A stretch of 64,000 nt of DNA from Litchfieldia alkalitelluris (GCF_002153425.1 NZ_KZ119600.1:3810143-3874142), one strand, 5' to 3'; counted from the first letter of the stretch, positions 25,251 through 34,783 are shown. Notes: generated by a model not told the origin, from the sequence alone. Translations and numbers: made by a program.

Positions 25251-25375
25251 TTGATGAGACCTGCTCAAGCTCACTTTCCGCGGGCGTCTGGTAAGCCTCC
25301 TCGTTGCAATGCAACTGCGGGGTCTTACCCCTGCCTTCTATCCCGCAGGAGTCTCTCATGCTCAGGTCTCATCAA
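25251..25375. repeat. ~125-bp dispersed palindromic element
   Basis: Ends are inverted: GATGAGACCTG at one side and CAGGTCTCATCAA at the other. The inside holds TTTCCGCGGGCG, GGTAAGCCTCCTCG, GCGGGGTCTTACCCCTGCC and CCGCAGGAGTCTCTCATG. The same element, in opposite orientation, is at 63560-63684. Related GC-rich repeats are common in Bacillaceae. It has no coding capacity; mobilisation in trans is possible but unproven. Confidence 0.8.
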
Positions 25376-25531
25376 ATATCCTAAATTAAGGAATATATTG
25401 ATGCTATGACTAATCAACGTTATTAGTCTTCCACTAAAAAATCAACATTGAAAAAACACAAATCTCATTTACAAAGCCAATTTAACAACTTAAACATCCT
25501 CAGTTTTGGAAACCACCCACAAAATTAGCAT

Positions 25532-26413
25532 TTAACCTTTCACTGATCCAGCAGTAATCCCTTCAACAATACGATTACTTAAAATGAAGAATGCGATCAA
25601 GATCGGGATAATACTGATCATTAGCGTAGCACCAATCGCACCCCAGTCAGTGGAATATTGACCAACAAAGTTTTGAATACCTACGGTTAAAGTTTTCAAA
25701 TTATCTGAACTAATAAATGTTTGTACGAAAACAAACTCATTCCAATTATAAATCATATTAATGATCGCAGTTGTTGCTACAACTGGTGCCGTCATCGGTA
25801 AAATGATTTGGAAAAACAGTCTGTTAATACTACAACCATCCATAATAGCTGCCTCTTCAATCTCCCTAGGCAATGTATTATAAAAACCAAGGAGGATCAT
25901 GATGGTCAATGGCATATTAAAGGCTGTATAGGTCAAAATGATCGCCAACAGGTGGTCCATTAAATTGACATTTAAGAAGAAGTTAAATAATGGAATAAGT
26001 GTGGAGTGTACTGGGATCATTAATCCTACCATAAACAATCCAAGTACAGGTTTGCTTAATTTCCACCTCATTCTTGTAATTGCAAATGTTACAAGGCTTG
26101 CTGTAATTATCGTTAATAGAACGGCACTCCCTGTTACTAAAACACTGTTAAAGAAGTACTGACCAATATTACCTTGGGTCCAAACAGTGACGTAGTTTTC
26201 CCATCGTGGTGTTTCTGGTAGTGCCAATGGAGGTAGGTTAAATACTTCCTGATTGTTTTTTAACGAGAATAGAAACAACCATACTAATGGAAAAATTTGA
26301 AGAATCGCGACACCAATCAGGAATACATACAAAATAAATTTTGCAATAAGCATTACTGTAGGATTGTCCCACATTGTTTTATGCATATCCGGTGCAACAT
26401 CTGAATTTGCCAA
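25532..26413 (-). CDS. CUT1 sugar ABC permease (MalG/MsmG type), importer A
   Basis: Inner-membrane subunit of about 294 residues with six membrane segments. The EAA loop (EIEEAAIMDGCSINRLFFQIILPM) contacts the ATPase. The C-terminus ITAGSVKG is typical of the MalG side of CUT1 importers. TTG 26413 is the likelier start, 7 bases after AAAGGAGG; the ATG at 26419 abuts that site. It is nearly identical to the permeases at 32880 and 37254. It follows the partner permease by 14 bases. No ATPase gene lies in the window, so a shared MsmX-like ATPase elsewhere is expected. Confidence 0.92.
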   Translation of the reverse strand: MANSDVAPDMHKTMWDNPTVMLIAKFILYVFLIGVAILQIFPLVWLFLFSLKNNQEVFNLPPLALPETPRWENYVTVWTQGNIGQYFFNSVLVTGSAVLLTIITASLVTFAITRMRWKLSKPVLGLFMVGLMIPVHSTLIPLFNFFLNVNLMDHLLAIILTYTAFNMPLTIMILLGFYNTLPREIEEAAIMDGCSINRLFFQIILPMTAPVVATTAIINMIYNWNEFVFVQTFISSDNLKTLTVGIQNFVGQYSTDWGAIGATLMISIIPILIAFFILSNRIVEGITAGSVKG

Positions 26414-26427
26414 CTTCATCCCTCCTT

Positions 26428-27309
26428 TTAATATTGGACATTATCTTCTTTAGACTCTGTTACCTTTCGAATTAACCATGTAACTACAAGTGCAAGTAGA
26501 AGTAAGAAGAAACCAACCGCACTACCGTAGCCGAAGTTATATGTCCTAAAAGCCTGTTTATACATATAGGAGGCCATTACTTCACTGGCACCATTTGGTC
26601 CACCATCTGTCATTACATAGATCAAGTCAAAGTACTTTAATGAACCTACAACCGCAAGTACAATTGTTACTTTAATTACTCCCATAATGAGTGGTAGTTT
26701 TATTTTGTATCCAATCTGCCAAGGCGAGGCGCCATCAATTCTAGCCGCTTCAATTAGCTCATTTGGAACATTCTTTAATGCAGCGTAATAAATCAAAATG
26801 TAAAAACCTGCATACTGCCAAATGATTGGAATAAATATCGCATATAAAACGATGCTTGTATCAGCTAACCATAACGGTGGGTTCTCTATACCAATGGAAG
26901 TTAAAAGACGATTCATAACACCATTTGTTGGGTGGTAAATTCTCATCCATAACTGTGCGATTGCTACAGAGGATAAAAGCATCGGAATAAGATAAATTTT
27001 TCTGAAAAGGTCTGCCCCTTTTATTTTTCCAGCCAAGATCATGGATATAATTAAATAGCCGACTAAGCTCAACAATGAAAAAATAGCAAGTAAAAAGGAG
27101 TGGTAAGCACTACGCCAGAACATGCTATCACCCATCAAACGGGCATAATTGTCAAAGCCTACCCATACTCTTTCACCAATACCATCCCATCTAGTTAACC
27201 CATAGTATCCAGTCAGGAAGATCGGTACATATACAAGTACAACCAGTAAAGCAAATGCTGGAAGGACATAAAGTGCTATGATCTTCTTATTGGACATTAC
27301 TTTGTCCAT
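26428..27309 (-). CDS. CUT1 sugar ABC permease (MalF/MsmF type), importer A
   Basis: Membrane subunit of 293 residues with six predicted spans. The EAA loop is near residues 195-215 (LIEAARIDGASPWQIGYKIKLP), and the WMRIYHPTNGVMNRLLTSIG loop is shared with its paralogues at 33764 and 38146. The start ATG (MDKVMSNKK) is preceded by GGGAG. It forms the heterodimer partner of the 25532 permease and follows the binding-protein gene after an 85-base spacer holding a hairpin. Confidence 0.92.
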   Translation of the reverse strand: MDKVMSNKKIIALYVLPAFALLVVLVYVPIFLTGYYGLTRWDGIGERVWVGFDNYARLMGDSMFWRSAYHSFLLAIFSLLSLVGYLIISMILAGKIKGADLFRKIYLIPMLLSSVAIAQLWMRIYHPTNGVMNRLLTSIGIENPPLWLADTSIVLYAIFIPIIWQYAGFYILIYYAALKNVPNELIEAARIDGASPWQIGYKIKLPLIMGVIKVTIVLAVVGSLKYFDLIYVMTDGGPNGASEVMASYMYKQAFRTYNFGYGSAVGFFLLLLALVVTWLIRKVTESKEDNVQY

Positions 27310-27342
27310 TGAACGAACTCTCCCTTCCTAAATAGATTGGAA

Positions 27343-27379
27343 AGAGGCAGGACTTTAGTGTTGGTTTGTCCAAGCCTCT
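27343..27379 (-). other. Intercistronic hairpin, importer A
   Basis: AGAGGCTTGGAC pairs with GTCCTGCCTCT between the binding-protein and permease genes. Such hairpins commonly protect the upstream message and raise binding protein over permease. Similar ones stand at the same point in importers B and C. Confidence 0.6.
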
Positions 27380-27394
27380 CCCCATTAGTTAAAC

Positions 27395-28810
27395 CTATTC
27401 TTCGTCTACTTCTTCATCTACTGCTTCGTCTGCATCTGCATCATCTTCTGCATCATCAAAATCAACTTCATCTTCACCTTGATTCTCTTCTAATGCTTCT
27501 TCATGCTGTCTTGCAAAGTCTTCTGGCGTAACTTCATTACCAAATAGGCTTTGAATTAATGTTAAGTGTGTTTCTGCTACTGCTGCATTCATTTGAACAT
27601 CAGCGAATAAAGTAATATCTGAAGCATTGTTTAGCTCATCTAACACTTCAATAAATAATGGTGCTAATTCCACTTCGTCCGTATCAACTTGAGTACCAGG
27701 AATTACACCTGCATCTTCAACAGATTCTTCACCCCAACGCTGAACAAAGTATTTAACAAACTGCTTCGCTTCATCCTTAACATCAGAAGCTTCAGATACG
27801 AATAAACCAACACCAGGTCCACCAACCCAACTATCTATGTCACCTTCTCCACCTTCTACTTCTGGGAATTTAAAGAAGCCAACATTGTCACGGAACTCTT
27901 GTGGTACTTCTTCGTTTGTAGTGAAGTTAGGTAAATCCCATGAACCGATTAAATACATAGCTGCATTACCATTCATGAATTCAGCTTTTGCTTCTTGGTC
28001 TGAAAGTCCGTTAAACCCTCTAATAAATGCATTGCGGTCAACCATGTTTTGAATTTCAGCCGCAGCTTGAATTAACCCTTCATCTTCAAAAGATCCAGAA
28101 CGATCAATGGCATCATTCAATGCATTTGCACCATATCGGTCAGCAAGGTACATATACCACATAGACCCTGTCCAACGATCTCTGTTACCAAGTGCGATTG
28201 GAGTTACACCATTTTCTGCAAGTGTATCGATGACATTTAGAAACTCATCGTATGTTTCAGGAACATCTAATCCATTTTCTTCAAAAAGCTCTTGGTTGTA
28301 GAATACAGGTGCGATGTTAAGTTCAACAGGTAATGCATAAGTTTGTCCATCAAACTCATATGCCTCTCTTGTACCTGCAACGAAATCATCTTCATTTAAC
28401 TCTTCATCAAAAATATCATCTAATGTAGCAAAACGATTCCCATTAACATAAGGAACCATAAATCCTGCTGGCCAAGTCATCCCCACATCAGGTAGTTGGT
28501 TTGATGAAGAGATAATTTGTAGTTGATTTTTATATTGTTCATTTTCTAAAACTTCCATATTGATTGTTACACCAGGATTATCTGCTTCGAATTCAGCAAT
28601 AATGTCACTCACAATTCTGTGATGGTCTGGAGAGCTACCTGCAGGCCAAATGTGCATGAAGTCTACAACAGCTTCTCCTGCTGGTGCACCATCTCCAGTA
28701 TCACCTGTGCCTGTGTCACCTGGATCTGGATCTGCGTCACCTCCACAGGCAGCTAATCCTAATAATAAAGTTGCTGCCAATGTTCCTACTTTCAAACGAC
28801 TTTTAAACAT
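27395..28810 (-). CDS. Sugar-binding lipoprotein of ABC importer A
   Basis: Extracytoplasmic solute-binding protein (SBP_bac_1 type), 471 residues. The lipobox LAACG puts the lipidated Cys at residue 22. An acidic Gly/Asp spacer follows, then the binding lobes (FMHIWPAGSSPDHHRIVSDI, ALPVELNIAPVFYNQELF, AAMYLIGSWDLPNFTTNEE, DSWVGGPGVGLFVSEASD). It ends in about 30 almost purely acidic residues (DFDDAEDDADADEAVDEEV), a tail absent from its two paralogues. The start ATG follows TAGGAGG. The ligand is probably a xylo-oligosaccharide, judged from the adjacent GH43 gene. Confidence 0.92.
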   Translation of the reverse strand: MFKSRLKVGTLAATLLLGLAACGGDADPDPGDTGTGDTGDGAPAGEAVVDFMHIWPAGSSPDHHRIVSDIIAEFEADNPGVTINMEVLENEQYKNQLQIISSSNQLPDVGMTWPAGFMVPYVNGNRFATLDDIFDEELNEDDFVAGTREAYEFDGQTYALPVELNIAPVFYNQELFEENGLDVPETYDEFLNVIDTLAENGVTPIALGNRDRWTGSMWYMYLADRYGANALNDAIDRSGSFEDEGLIQAAAEIQNMVDRNAFIRGFNGLSDQEAKAEFMNGNAAMYLIGSWDLPNFTTNEEVPQEFRDNVGFFKFPEVEGGEGDIDSWVGGPGVGLFVSEASDVKDEAKQFVKYFVQRWGEESVEDAGVIPGTQVDTDEVELAPLFIEVLDELNNASDITLFADVQMNAAVAETHLTLIQSLFGNEVTPEDFARQHEEALEENQGEDEVDFDDAEDDADADEAVDEEVDEE

Positions 28811-29292
28811 AAAAAATACCTCCTACATTCAATTAAATTAAGTATTCCAATTCGTTAGGCGAAAAATGAATGAAAAGTTCGCCTGCCTTGTTAATACTTA
28901 CATGTACCTTCGACCTTTGCTCATTAACGGACATACATATTTTTTAATAAAACCTTGAAAAATATTCAACGAATGTAAGAAAGAATAAAGAAACGGCATA
29001 AATAACGTGTTTTTAACTCAAAAGCCTATCATTTAATTTGAATTTTGTAGGAAGGTGGGAGGAACTTAACGGTTGTAAGTTCGTAATGTTTACTGCGGAA
29101 GGCGGTGGTGAACACATGAGGTTTTCGGGCATATAGGAAAGCATGTGGAAAGTTAACAATTATGTGTTGATCGTGGTCCAGGTGAGGTCTAGGTGCAAAG
29201 GGAACTAAAAATAACCCAAATGAAAGTGCCCGATGCATTTATCTGAACTACCTCTGACACTCCTCTAGTTAAGTTATTTAGAATTTTTCCCA

Positions 29293-29376
29293 TAAAAAAA
29301 AGTACCTAACTTCTCCAACCTAGGTTATATACAAAATGAATTGTATATATGGTGCACTTGGAGTTTAGCTAGGTAC
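29293..29376 (-). terminator. Large hairpin plus U-run: terminator or leader attenuator
   Basis: On the minus strand AGTACCTAGC…TTGGAG and TATATACAA pair with TTGTATATA…CTCCAA and TAGGTACT in one long interrupted stem, followed by eight T. It lies between the regulator genes (ending 29691) and the binding-protein gene (start 28810). It could end the regulator mRNA or attenuate a transcript from the promoter at 29544. Elsewhere in 28811-29690 I see only promoter-like sequence and a small AGGCGAA/TTCGCCT hairpin at 28857-28884. Confidence 0.55.
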
Positions 29377-29490
29377 TGTGAATAAGAAATGCAATTGCGT
29401 CTAAAAGCGACAGGGGCTAATCCATCTACCTTAATTATGACGCCTTAATTGCATTCTTATCGCAAACATTATAAATGAAACTACAATAAA

Positions 29491-29504
29491 AGTAAGCGCT
29501 TTCT
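29491..29504 (-). promoter_or_regulatory. Candidate cre (CcpA) site
   Basis: AGAAAGCGCTTACT on the minus strand matches the catabolite-response consensus TGWAAGCGNTTWCA at all but the outer bases. It lies just downstream of the putative promoter of importer A, where CcpA would act as a roadblock. Confidence 0.4.
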
Positions 29505-29543
29505 CGACAAAGTCAGACAAATACTTTTATTACTTAACTATTC

Positions 29544-29556
29544 ATAGAATACCATG
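29544..29556 (-). promoter_or_regulatory. Shared promoter motif, importer A
   Basis: The 13-mer CATGGTATTCTAT (minus strand) recurs exactly upstream of importer B at 36204-36216. It contains an extended -10 (TGGTATTCT). It may be the promoter core or part of the response-regulator site. Confidence 0.4.
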
Positions 29557-29690
29557 TTCCTTAATCATGAAAAGGGTACAGTCATTGGGTGAAATACCAC
29601 TTTTTTTGGATTATTTCCAAGAATTCATACTTTTAATTCTAATTCCAATGAATCAACCTCTTCAAAAGTGCTCTTTCATTTACTTCACTT

Positions 29691-30500
29691 TCACTTCACT
29701 TTCCTTTCCTCTTCCTTGGCTAGTTGTTTTCTATATTGGCTAGGTGTAAACCCTTCAAATTCTTTAAAGATTTTAATAAAGTATTTCGCAGTTTGATACC
29801 CTACTTTTTCAGCAATTACTACTATTGGTAAATCAGTGGAGTAGAGTAGCTTTTTAGCAACTTGAAGCCTACGTCTAGTAATATATTCGCTAAAGGTCAA
29901 TCCTGTTTGCTCTTTAAATAAAACACTAAAATAACTAGCATTTAAATGAACTAAATCTGCCACTTCTTTTTGATTAAGTCTCTCATGAAGATTATTATCA
30001 ATGAATTGAATGGCTTCCTTTATTAATGCGTGTGTTTGATTTTCATTTTCCTCAATATTTAAAAGTTGTTCATCTACAACCTTTTTGATTAATCCTGAAT
30101 GCTCTCTACTTTCTTCTATCTTTTTCGCTTTCTCAATAGCTTCTATCAGTTTCGCTTTGCTAATTGGCTTTAGTAGATAATTAACAACACCTAGTTGAAT
30201 TGCTTTTTGTGCATAATCAAATTCAGAGTACGCTGACATGACAATAACAACAGGAGCCTCCTCCTTCTGTTCTATTAACTTCACAAGCTCTAAACCTGTC
30301 ATTTCTGGCATACGTATATCGGTTAGGAGGATATGAACCTTTTTTTCTTTTAAAATTTGAAAACCCTCTTTCCCACTCGATGCACAAAGGATCTCAACTA
30401 ATTCCCCATTGTCTTCTGACCAGATCTCTAATGTTTTCTTTAACCCATTTAATGTAGTAGGCTCATCATCGACGATTAAAATAGTTTTCCAGTAATTCAT
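29691..30500 (-). CDS. YesN-type response regulator with AraC DNA-binding domain
   Basis: Transcription regulator of 269 residues. The receiver domain (1-120) has the acidic pocket DDE (11-13), phospho-acceptor Asp61 in LLTDIRMPEMTG, and the Lys in YLLKPIS. After a helical linker, two AraC-type helix-turn-helix motifs fill residues about 165-262 (EVADLVHLNASYFSVLFKEQ, IAEKVGYQTAKYFIKIFKE). Its ATG overlaps the kinase stop by four bases (ATGA), so the pair is translationally coupled. It probably activates the neighbouring sugar importers, as YesN-like regulators do in other bacilli. Confidence 0.93.
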   Translation of the reverse strand: MNYWKTILIVDDEPTTLNGLKKTLEIWSEDNGELVEILCASSGKEGFQILKEKKVHILLTDIRMPEMTGLELVKLIEQKEEAPVVIVMSAYSEFDYAQKAIQLGVVNYLLKPISKAKLIEAIEKAKKIEESREHSGLIKKVVDEQLLNIEENENQTHALIKEAIQFIDNNLHERLNQKEVADLVHLNASYFSVLFKEQTGLTFSEYITRRRLQVAKKLLYSTDLPIVVIAEKVGYQTAKYFIKIFKEFEGFTPSQYRKQLAKEEERKVK

Positions 30501-32236
30501 TGGTCCCCTCCCTTAAAAGGTATTTCAAACGACACTGTTGTTCCTTCCCCTAATGAACTGTGAATGGTAATTCCTCTAATTGATGATTCATTGTAATATA
30601 AATTAAGTCTACGATTACAGTTAACTATCGCCATTCCAGTACCATTTGTATCGAATGATGATTCTTCCATATCAAATGAGTTCATGATTTTTTCTACAGT
30701 ATCCTTTGTCATTCCTACACCATTATCCTTTACTTCAACTCTTAATCTAGATGAATGGTTGGTAGAAGGTTTAATAATAATTTCAACACACCCAGGTCCT
30801 GTTTTGTTGCCAACACCATGTAAGATGGCATTCTCTACTAATGGTTGAATTAAAAGCTTCGGTAGTTTTACATGATAATGCTCCGATGAGACAGATAAAC
30901 GCCAAATTAACCTTGAGCCAAATCTTACCCTCATAATTTTCAGATAACGTTCGATATGATTTATTTCTTCCTTTAATTCAACCCAGTCATCTTCCTTTGG
31001 GTGACTGATGGTATAACGAAACAAATCAGACATATCCAATACATAATCAGCAAGCTTTTCTTCTCCCTTTGCTTCCAAAGACCAATACAATGCATCTAAA
31101 GTATTATAAAGAAAATGAGGGTTAATTTGAGCTTGGAGTGCTTTTAATTCAGATCGACTTTTATTTAGCTCTTTTTCATAAACTTCTTGAATTAATGAAT
31201 TCATCGTTTCTACCATTTGATTATATGTATTATTTAACTCATTAATCTCATAGGTAGAAGACGTTTCGCTGTGAGCCTTCAACGAACCTAGTTTTCCATA
31301 TCGCATCGTCTTTGTTAATTTTAAGATTGGCCTCGTTATCATCGTAGAAAAGAAGATAGAAAATAATAGATAAATAACAAATCCTAATGCACCTGAAATG
31401 ATAATCGCTGTTTTTAAAACAGGTAAATCCCTAGTAACAGCTTGGACCGGAGTCAATATGATCGTCTTCCAGCCTGTTTTCTCAGACATATGACTGACCA
31501 TCATATATTCCTGATCGTCTATGTGAATGTGATTCTCGTTTGTCAAAAACTTGCTAGTGTCTCCTATATAATTGGACGTAACAGGTTCCTCTGAGGAATC
31601 AAAAAGGATCATATACTCCTCCTCTTGATTCGTGTCCTCAAATTCAAAGTAATTATCTTTCATTCTAACTAGTAAATAACCACCATGGGAAAACCAGCGT
31701 TCCATTAAAGTAATTTGTTTAATTGCTATGAAATAGTTCGGATCAGCAGGATCTGTCCCCACCCAAACCGTTCTCCCTTTCACTTCTTCTGCCTGTTGAA
31801 TCCATTGTTCATCAATTCGATGGGACAATTCCCCTTCATGTAATGGAAATAATCTTTTATGATCAGCTCGATAAATCTCAATATTATCAACATTGTTGTA
31901 ATAGGCTAGATATGAATTTACGAGATACATTAACGATTGTCTTTGTTGAAATGAAGGGGGATTACCCTTAACATCATGAAGGAGTATGTGCTGAATATTT
32001 GCATTCGTTGATATTTGTGTCATCAAAGACTCAAGCTGCTCATAAAGCGCTTCCATTTTCCCGCTAGCTTGAATGGCAGTCTGCTGGATTTGCTTTTCTG
32101 CATTATCTTTCAACACAGCAGAAACCCAATTATAAGTATTAACACCTACAATTAATAAAACAATAACCATAACTGATATGAAAACTACGGAAATTTGATT
32201 TCTTAAGGTGTTCCACTTTCTTAATCGCGTCCACAA
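30497..32236 (-). CDS. YesM-type sensor histidine kinase
   Basis: Membrane kinase of about 579 residues: membrane segment near residues 15-38, an extracytoplasmic Cache-like sensor (about 40-280), a second span (about 282-305), HAMP (305-360), His_kinase (PF06580 type) with His374 in QINPHFLYNTLDALYW, and an HATPase domain with NAILHGVGNKTG and DNGVGM. The kinase senses the sugar directly or via the binding protein. The start is uncertain: the assigned codon is TTG with AAAGG some distance upstream. It is followed with overlap by the response regulator. Confidence 0.92.
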   Translation of the reverse strand: MWTRLRKWNTLRNQISVVFISVMVIVLLIVGVNTYNWVSAVLKDNAEKQIQQTAIQASGKMEALYEQLESLMTQISTNANIQHILLHDVKGNPPSFQQRQSLMYLVNSYLAYYNNVDNIEIYRADHKRLFPLHEGELSHRIDEQWIQQAEEVKGRTVWVGTDPADPNYFIAIKQITLMERWFSHGGYLLVRMKDNYFEFEDTNQEEEYMILFDSSEEPVTSNYIGDTSKFLTNENHIHIDDQEYMMVSHMSEKTGWKTIILTPVQAVTRDLPVLKTAIIISGALGFVIYLLFSIFFSTMITRPILKLTKTMRYGKLGSLKAHSETSSTYEINELNNTYNQMVETMNSLIQEVYEKELNKSRSELKALQAQINPHFLYNTLDALYWSLEAKGEEKLADYVLDMSDLFRYTISHPKEDDWVELKEEINHIERYLKIMRVRFGSRLIWRLSVSSEHYHVKLPKLLIQPLVENAILHGVGNKTGPGCVEIIIKPSTNHSSRLRVEVKDNGVGMTKDTVEKIMNSFDMEESSFDTNGTGMAIVNCNRRLNLYYNESSIRGITIHSSLGEGTTVSFEIPFKGGDQ

Positions 32237-32426
32237 AGCATTTTCCAGCCTTTCTATCTATAATACTTTTATGTCACAAGTTTAGCATATTATTTTTTTC
32301 AATGATATACTTTCCCTCATTTAAAATTATGCTAGTAAATCTAATAGGATACTAGACAAAATTCTTTAAATTCTTTAGATTCATCCACCCTTTTTTCTGT
32401 CCGCAAGCGTTAAATATATAAATAGT

Positions 32427-32458
32427 AAGAACCAACTACTGAGCAGCAGTTGGTTCTT
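32427..32458. other. 11-bp perfect hairpin
   Basis: AAGAACCAACT pairs with AGTTGGTTCTT around a 10-base loop. There is no strong T-run on either side. It lies between the small membrane gene and the promoter side of the kinase gene, so it could be a weak terminator or an operator. Confidence 0.45.
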
Positions 32459-32533
32459 AGGTATATATCAATTAATATCCTCCTCATAAATGCAACCTCA
32501 TAAGTAGATATACTTAATAGCATCATCGTTGGT

Positions 32534-32692
32534 TCATTTTTTACGACCTCCATAAATTATTAAAAAAATAGCAACTAAAAGTAACAGCATGGCAATTAGA
32601 TTGGGGATATGTGTAATAAAGCGTTCAACTAATTGTACGGTTACAAATATAAGAAGGCCTATTACCAAAAAGGGAGATAATGTTTTTTTCAT
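32534..32692 (-). CDS. 52-residue two-span membrane protein
   Basis: Small hydrophobic protein starting MKKTLSPFLVIGLLIFVTVQ, with a second span LIAMLLLLVAIFLIIYGG and a basic end (RKK). The ATG has AAAGGAGTG 9 bases upstream. It sits alone between importer B and the kinase of system A, and a hairpin terminator lies on its upstream side. No family recognised. Confidence 0.65.
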   Translation of the reverse strand: MKKTLSPFLVIGLLIFVTVQLVERFITHIPNLIAMLLLLVAIFLIIYGGRKK

Positions 32693-32760
32693 TATCAATT
32701 CACTCCTTTACAATTATTCTCTTTTTCAATTAACAGTGTTACTGGAATTACATAGCTACG

Positions 32761-32802
32761 AAAAAAAGAGACAAATTCACTTAGTCAATTAGTCTCTTTT
32801 TT
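32761..32802. terminator. Bidirectional-type terminator
   Basis: AAAAAAGAGAC pairs with GTCTCTTTTTT around a 19-base loop. It lies about 80 bases past the end of importer B on the minus strand. Confidence 0.65.
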
Positions 32803-32879
32803 ATGCCATATAAATATTTAGTTTTACCCCTACTAATGTATCTATCTACTAAATATGGGGCTCTATTCACTAATTTATA

Positions 32880-33746
32880 TTAACCTTTTATAGAACCTGC
32901 AGTAATCCCTTCCACAATACGATTACTTAAAATGAAGAACGCAATGAGTATCGGCAAAATACTAATCATCAACGTTGCACCAATTGCTCCCCAGTCCGTT
33001 TGATACTGGCCAATAAAGTTTTGAATACCTACCGTTAACGTCTTGAATTTATCCGAACTGATAAACGTATTAACAAATACATATTCATTCCAATTGTAAA
33101 TCATATTGATAATCGCCGTCGTGGCAACAACTGGCGCTGTCATTGGTAAGGTTATCTGGAAGAACAACCTGTGTACAGAACAACCATCCATGATTGCTGC
33201 TTCCTCAATATCCCTTGGGAGTGTATAGTAAAAACCTAACAATATCATGATCGTGATTGGCATGTTAAAGGCTGTATAGGTTAATATAATCGCTAATGGA
33301 TGGTCCATCAAATTTACATTTAAAAAGAAATTAAAGAGGGGAATAAGCGTCGAGTGTACTGGAATCATGAGTCCAACCATAAACATTCCTAATACTAAAC
33401 TACTTAACTTCCATTTCATCCTAGTAATTGCAAAAGTTACAAAGCTTGCGAATATCACAGTTAATATGACAGCAGAAGCCGTGATGTATACACTGTTAAA
33501 GAAATACTGTCCAATGTTCCCTTCTGTCCAAACCCTTGCATAGTTTCCCCATTGAGGATCCTGTGGTAGGGCAAGTGGAGGAAGGTTAAATACTTCTTGA
33601 TTATTCTTAAGTGAAAAAAGAAAGAGCCATACTAGAGGGAGTACTTGGACAACAGCAATAACGATTAAAAACGTATAAAGGAACAGTTTGGCTACCTTCT
33701 GAAGCACTGGTTTCTCTGTCGAACTAGGTTTGTGGTCTTTTTCCAT
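32880..33746 (-). CDS. CUT1 sugar ABC permease (MalG type), importer B
   Basis: Six-span permease of about 288 residues, closely similar to those at 25532 and 37254, with the EAA loop DIEEAAIMDGCSVHRLFFQI and C-terminus ITAGSIKG. ATG 33746 is taken as start; AAAGGAGG lies 10 bases upstream, and a TTG at 33752 is possible. It follows the partner permease after 17 bases and ends importer operon B, which has no glycosidase or regulator gene of its own. Confidence 0.91.
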   Translation of the reverse strand: MEKDHKPSSTEKPVLQKVAKLFLYTFLIVIAVVQVLPLVWLFLFSLKNNQEVFNLPPLALPQDPQWGNYARVWTEGNIGQYFFNSVYITASAVILTVIFASFVTFAITRMKWKLSSLVLGMFMVGLMIPVHSTLIPLFNFFLNVNLMDHPLAIILTYTAFNMPITIMILLGFYYTLPRDIEEAAIMDGCSVHRLFFQITLPMTAPVVATTAIINMIYNWNEYVFVNTFISSDKFKTLTVGIQNFIGQYQTDWGAIGATLMISILPILIAFFILSNRIVEGITAGSIKG

Positions 33747-33763
33747 TTCCAAGGAACCTCCTT

Positions 33764-34642
33764 TTAGTATTGTACTTCTTCTTTCGTTGCCGTTAATTTA
33801 CGAATAATATAAGTAATTATTAAACATAAGATTAGTAGGAAAAACCCTACAGCACTACCATATCCAAAATTGTAGGTAGTAAATGCTTGCTTATACATAT
33901 AAGATGCAATAACTTCACTGGCACCATTTGGGCCACCCTGGGTCATCACCCATATTAGATCGAAGTATTTTAATGACCCTACAACTGCTAAAACAATCGT
34001 CACCTTAATTACGCCTGCAATTAAAGGCAATTTTATTTTATATCCAATTTGCCATGGACTTGCACCATCTATTCTTGCAGATTCTACCAATTCATTTGGA
34101 ACATTCCTTAAAGCAGCATAATAAATTAGAATATAGAAACCTGCATACTGCCAAATAATCGGAATGAAGATAGAATATAATACGATATTTGTATCAGCTA
34201 GCCATAGGGGCGGTTGCTCAATGCCTATAGATGTTAAAAGTCTATTCATTACCCCATTTGTCGGGTGATAAATTCTCATCCATAACTGGGCAATAGCCAC
34301 AGAAGATAAGAGCATTGGTATTAAATACACTTTCCTGAATAAGTCTGCACCTTTAATCCTTCCCGATAAAACAAGGGATACTAAAAGGTATCCAATGAGA
34401 CTAATAACAGAGAAGATGGCAAGTAATAATGAGTGCCTGGCACTTCGCCAAAAAGCTGAATCCACGATGAGATTTCTATAGTTTTCTAACCCTATAAATT
34501 CCATCGATCCTATTCCATCCCACTTCATCAGACCATAATAACCAGTAAGGACGATTGGTATATAAACAAGTAACATTAATAGAAGGAATGCAGGGAGTAC
34601 ATAAAGGGCTATTACCTTTTTGTCAGACATAACTTTGTTCAT
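33764..34642 (-). CDS. CUT1 sugar ABC permease (MalF type), importer B
   Basis: Six-span permease of 292 residues. The start at ATG 34642 (MNKVMSDKKVIALYV) matches both paralogues and has GGGAGAG upstream; a longer in-frame reading from 34741 runs into the intercistronic hairpin and is rejected. The EAA loop is LVESARIDGASPWQIGYKIK. It is almost the same as the permease at 38146. Confidence 0.91.
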   Translation of the reverse strand: MNKVMSDKKVIALYVLPAFLLLMLLVYIPIVLTGYYGLMKWDGIGSMEFIGLENYRNLIVDSAFWRSARHSLLLAIFSVISLIGYLLVSLVLSGRIKGADLFRKVYLIPMLLSSVAIAQLWMRIYHPTNGVMNRLLTSIGIEQPPLWLADTNIVLYSIFIPIIWQYAGFYILIYYAALRNVPNELVESARIDGASPWQIGYKIKLPLIAGVIKVTIVLAVVGSLKYFDLIWVMTQGGPNGASEVIASYMYKQAFTTYNFGYGSAVGFFLLILCLIITYIIRKLTATKEEVQY

Positions 34643-34670
34643 AAAAACTTCTCTCCCTTCCTGCAATGAA

Positions 34671-34724
34671 GGAGGGCGCCTCATATTGTAAAAGGCTATC
34701 CTACAGCCTTTAGAGACACCCTCC
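34671..34724 (-). other. Intercistronic hairpin, importer B
   Basis: GGAGGGTGTCTC pairs with GAGGCGCCCTCC (two G-U pairs), enclosing a second stem AAAGGCT/AGCCTTT. It stands between the binding-protein and permease genes, as in importers A and C. Confidence 0.65.
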
Positions 34725-34783
34725 CCATGCAATGCTATCACTGATTTTTCAACAAGTTTTATGAGATTTTACATTACACAACT

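Noticed and set aside
29029-29238. 69-codon minus-strand frame in the importer A leader
   Set aside because: No ribosome site and no protein-like pattern; probably leader DNA.
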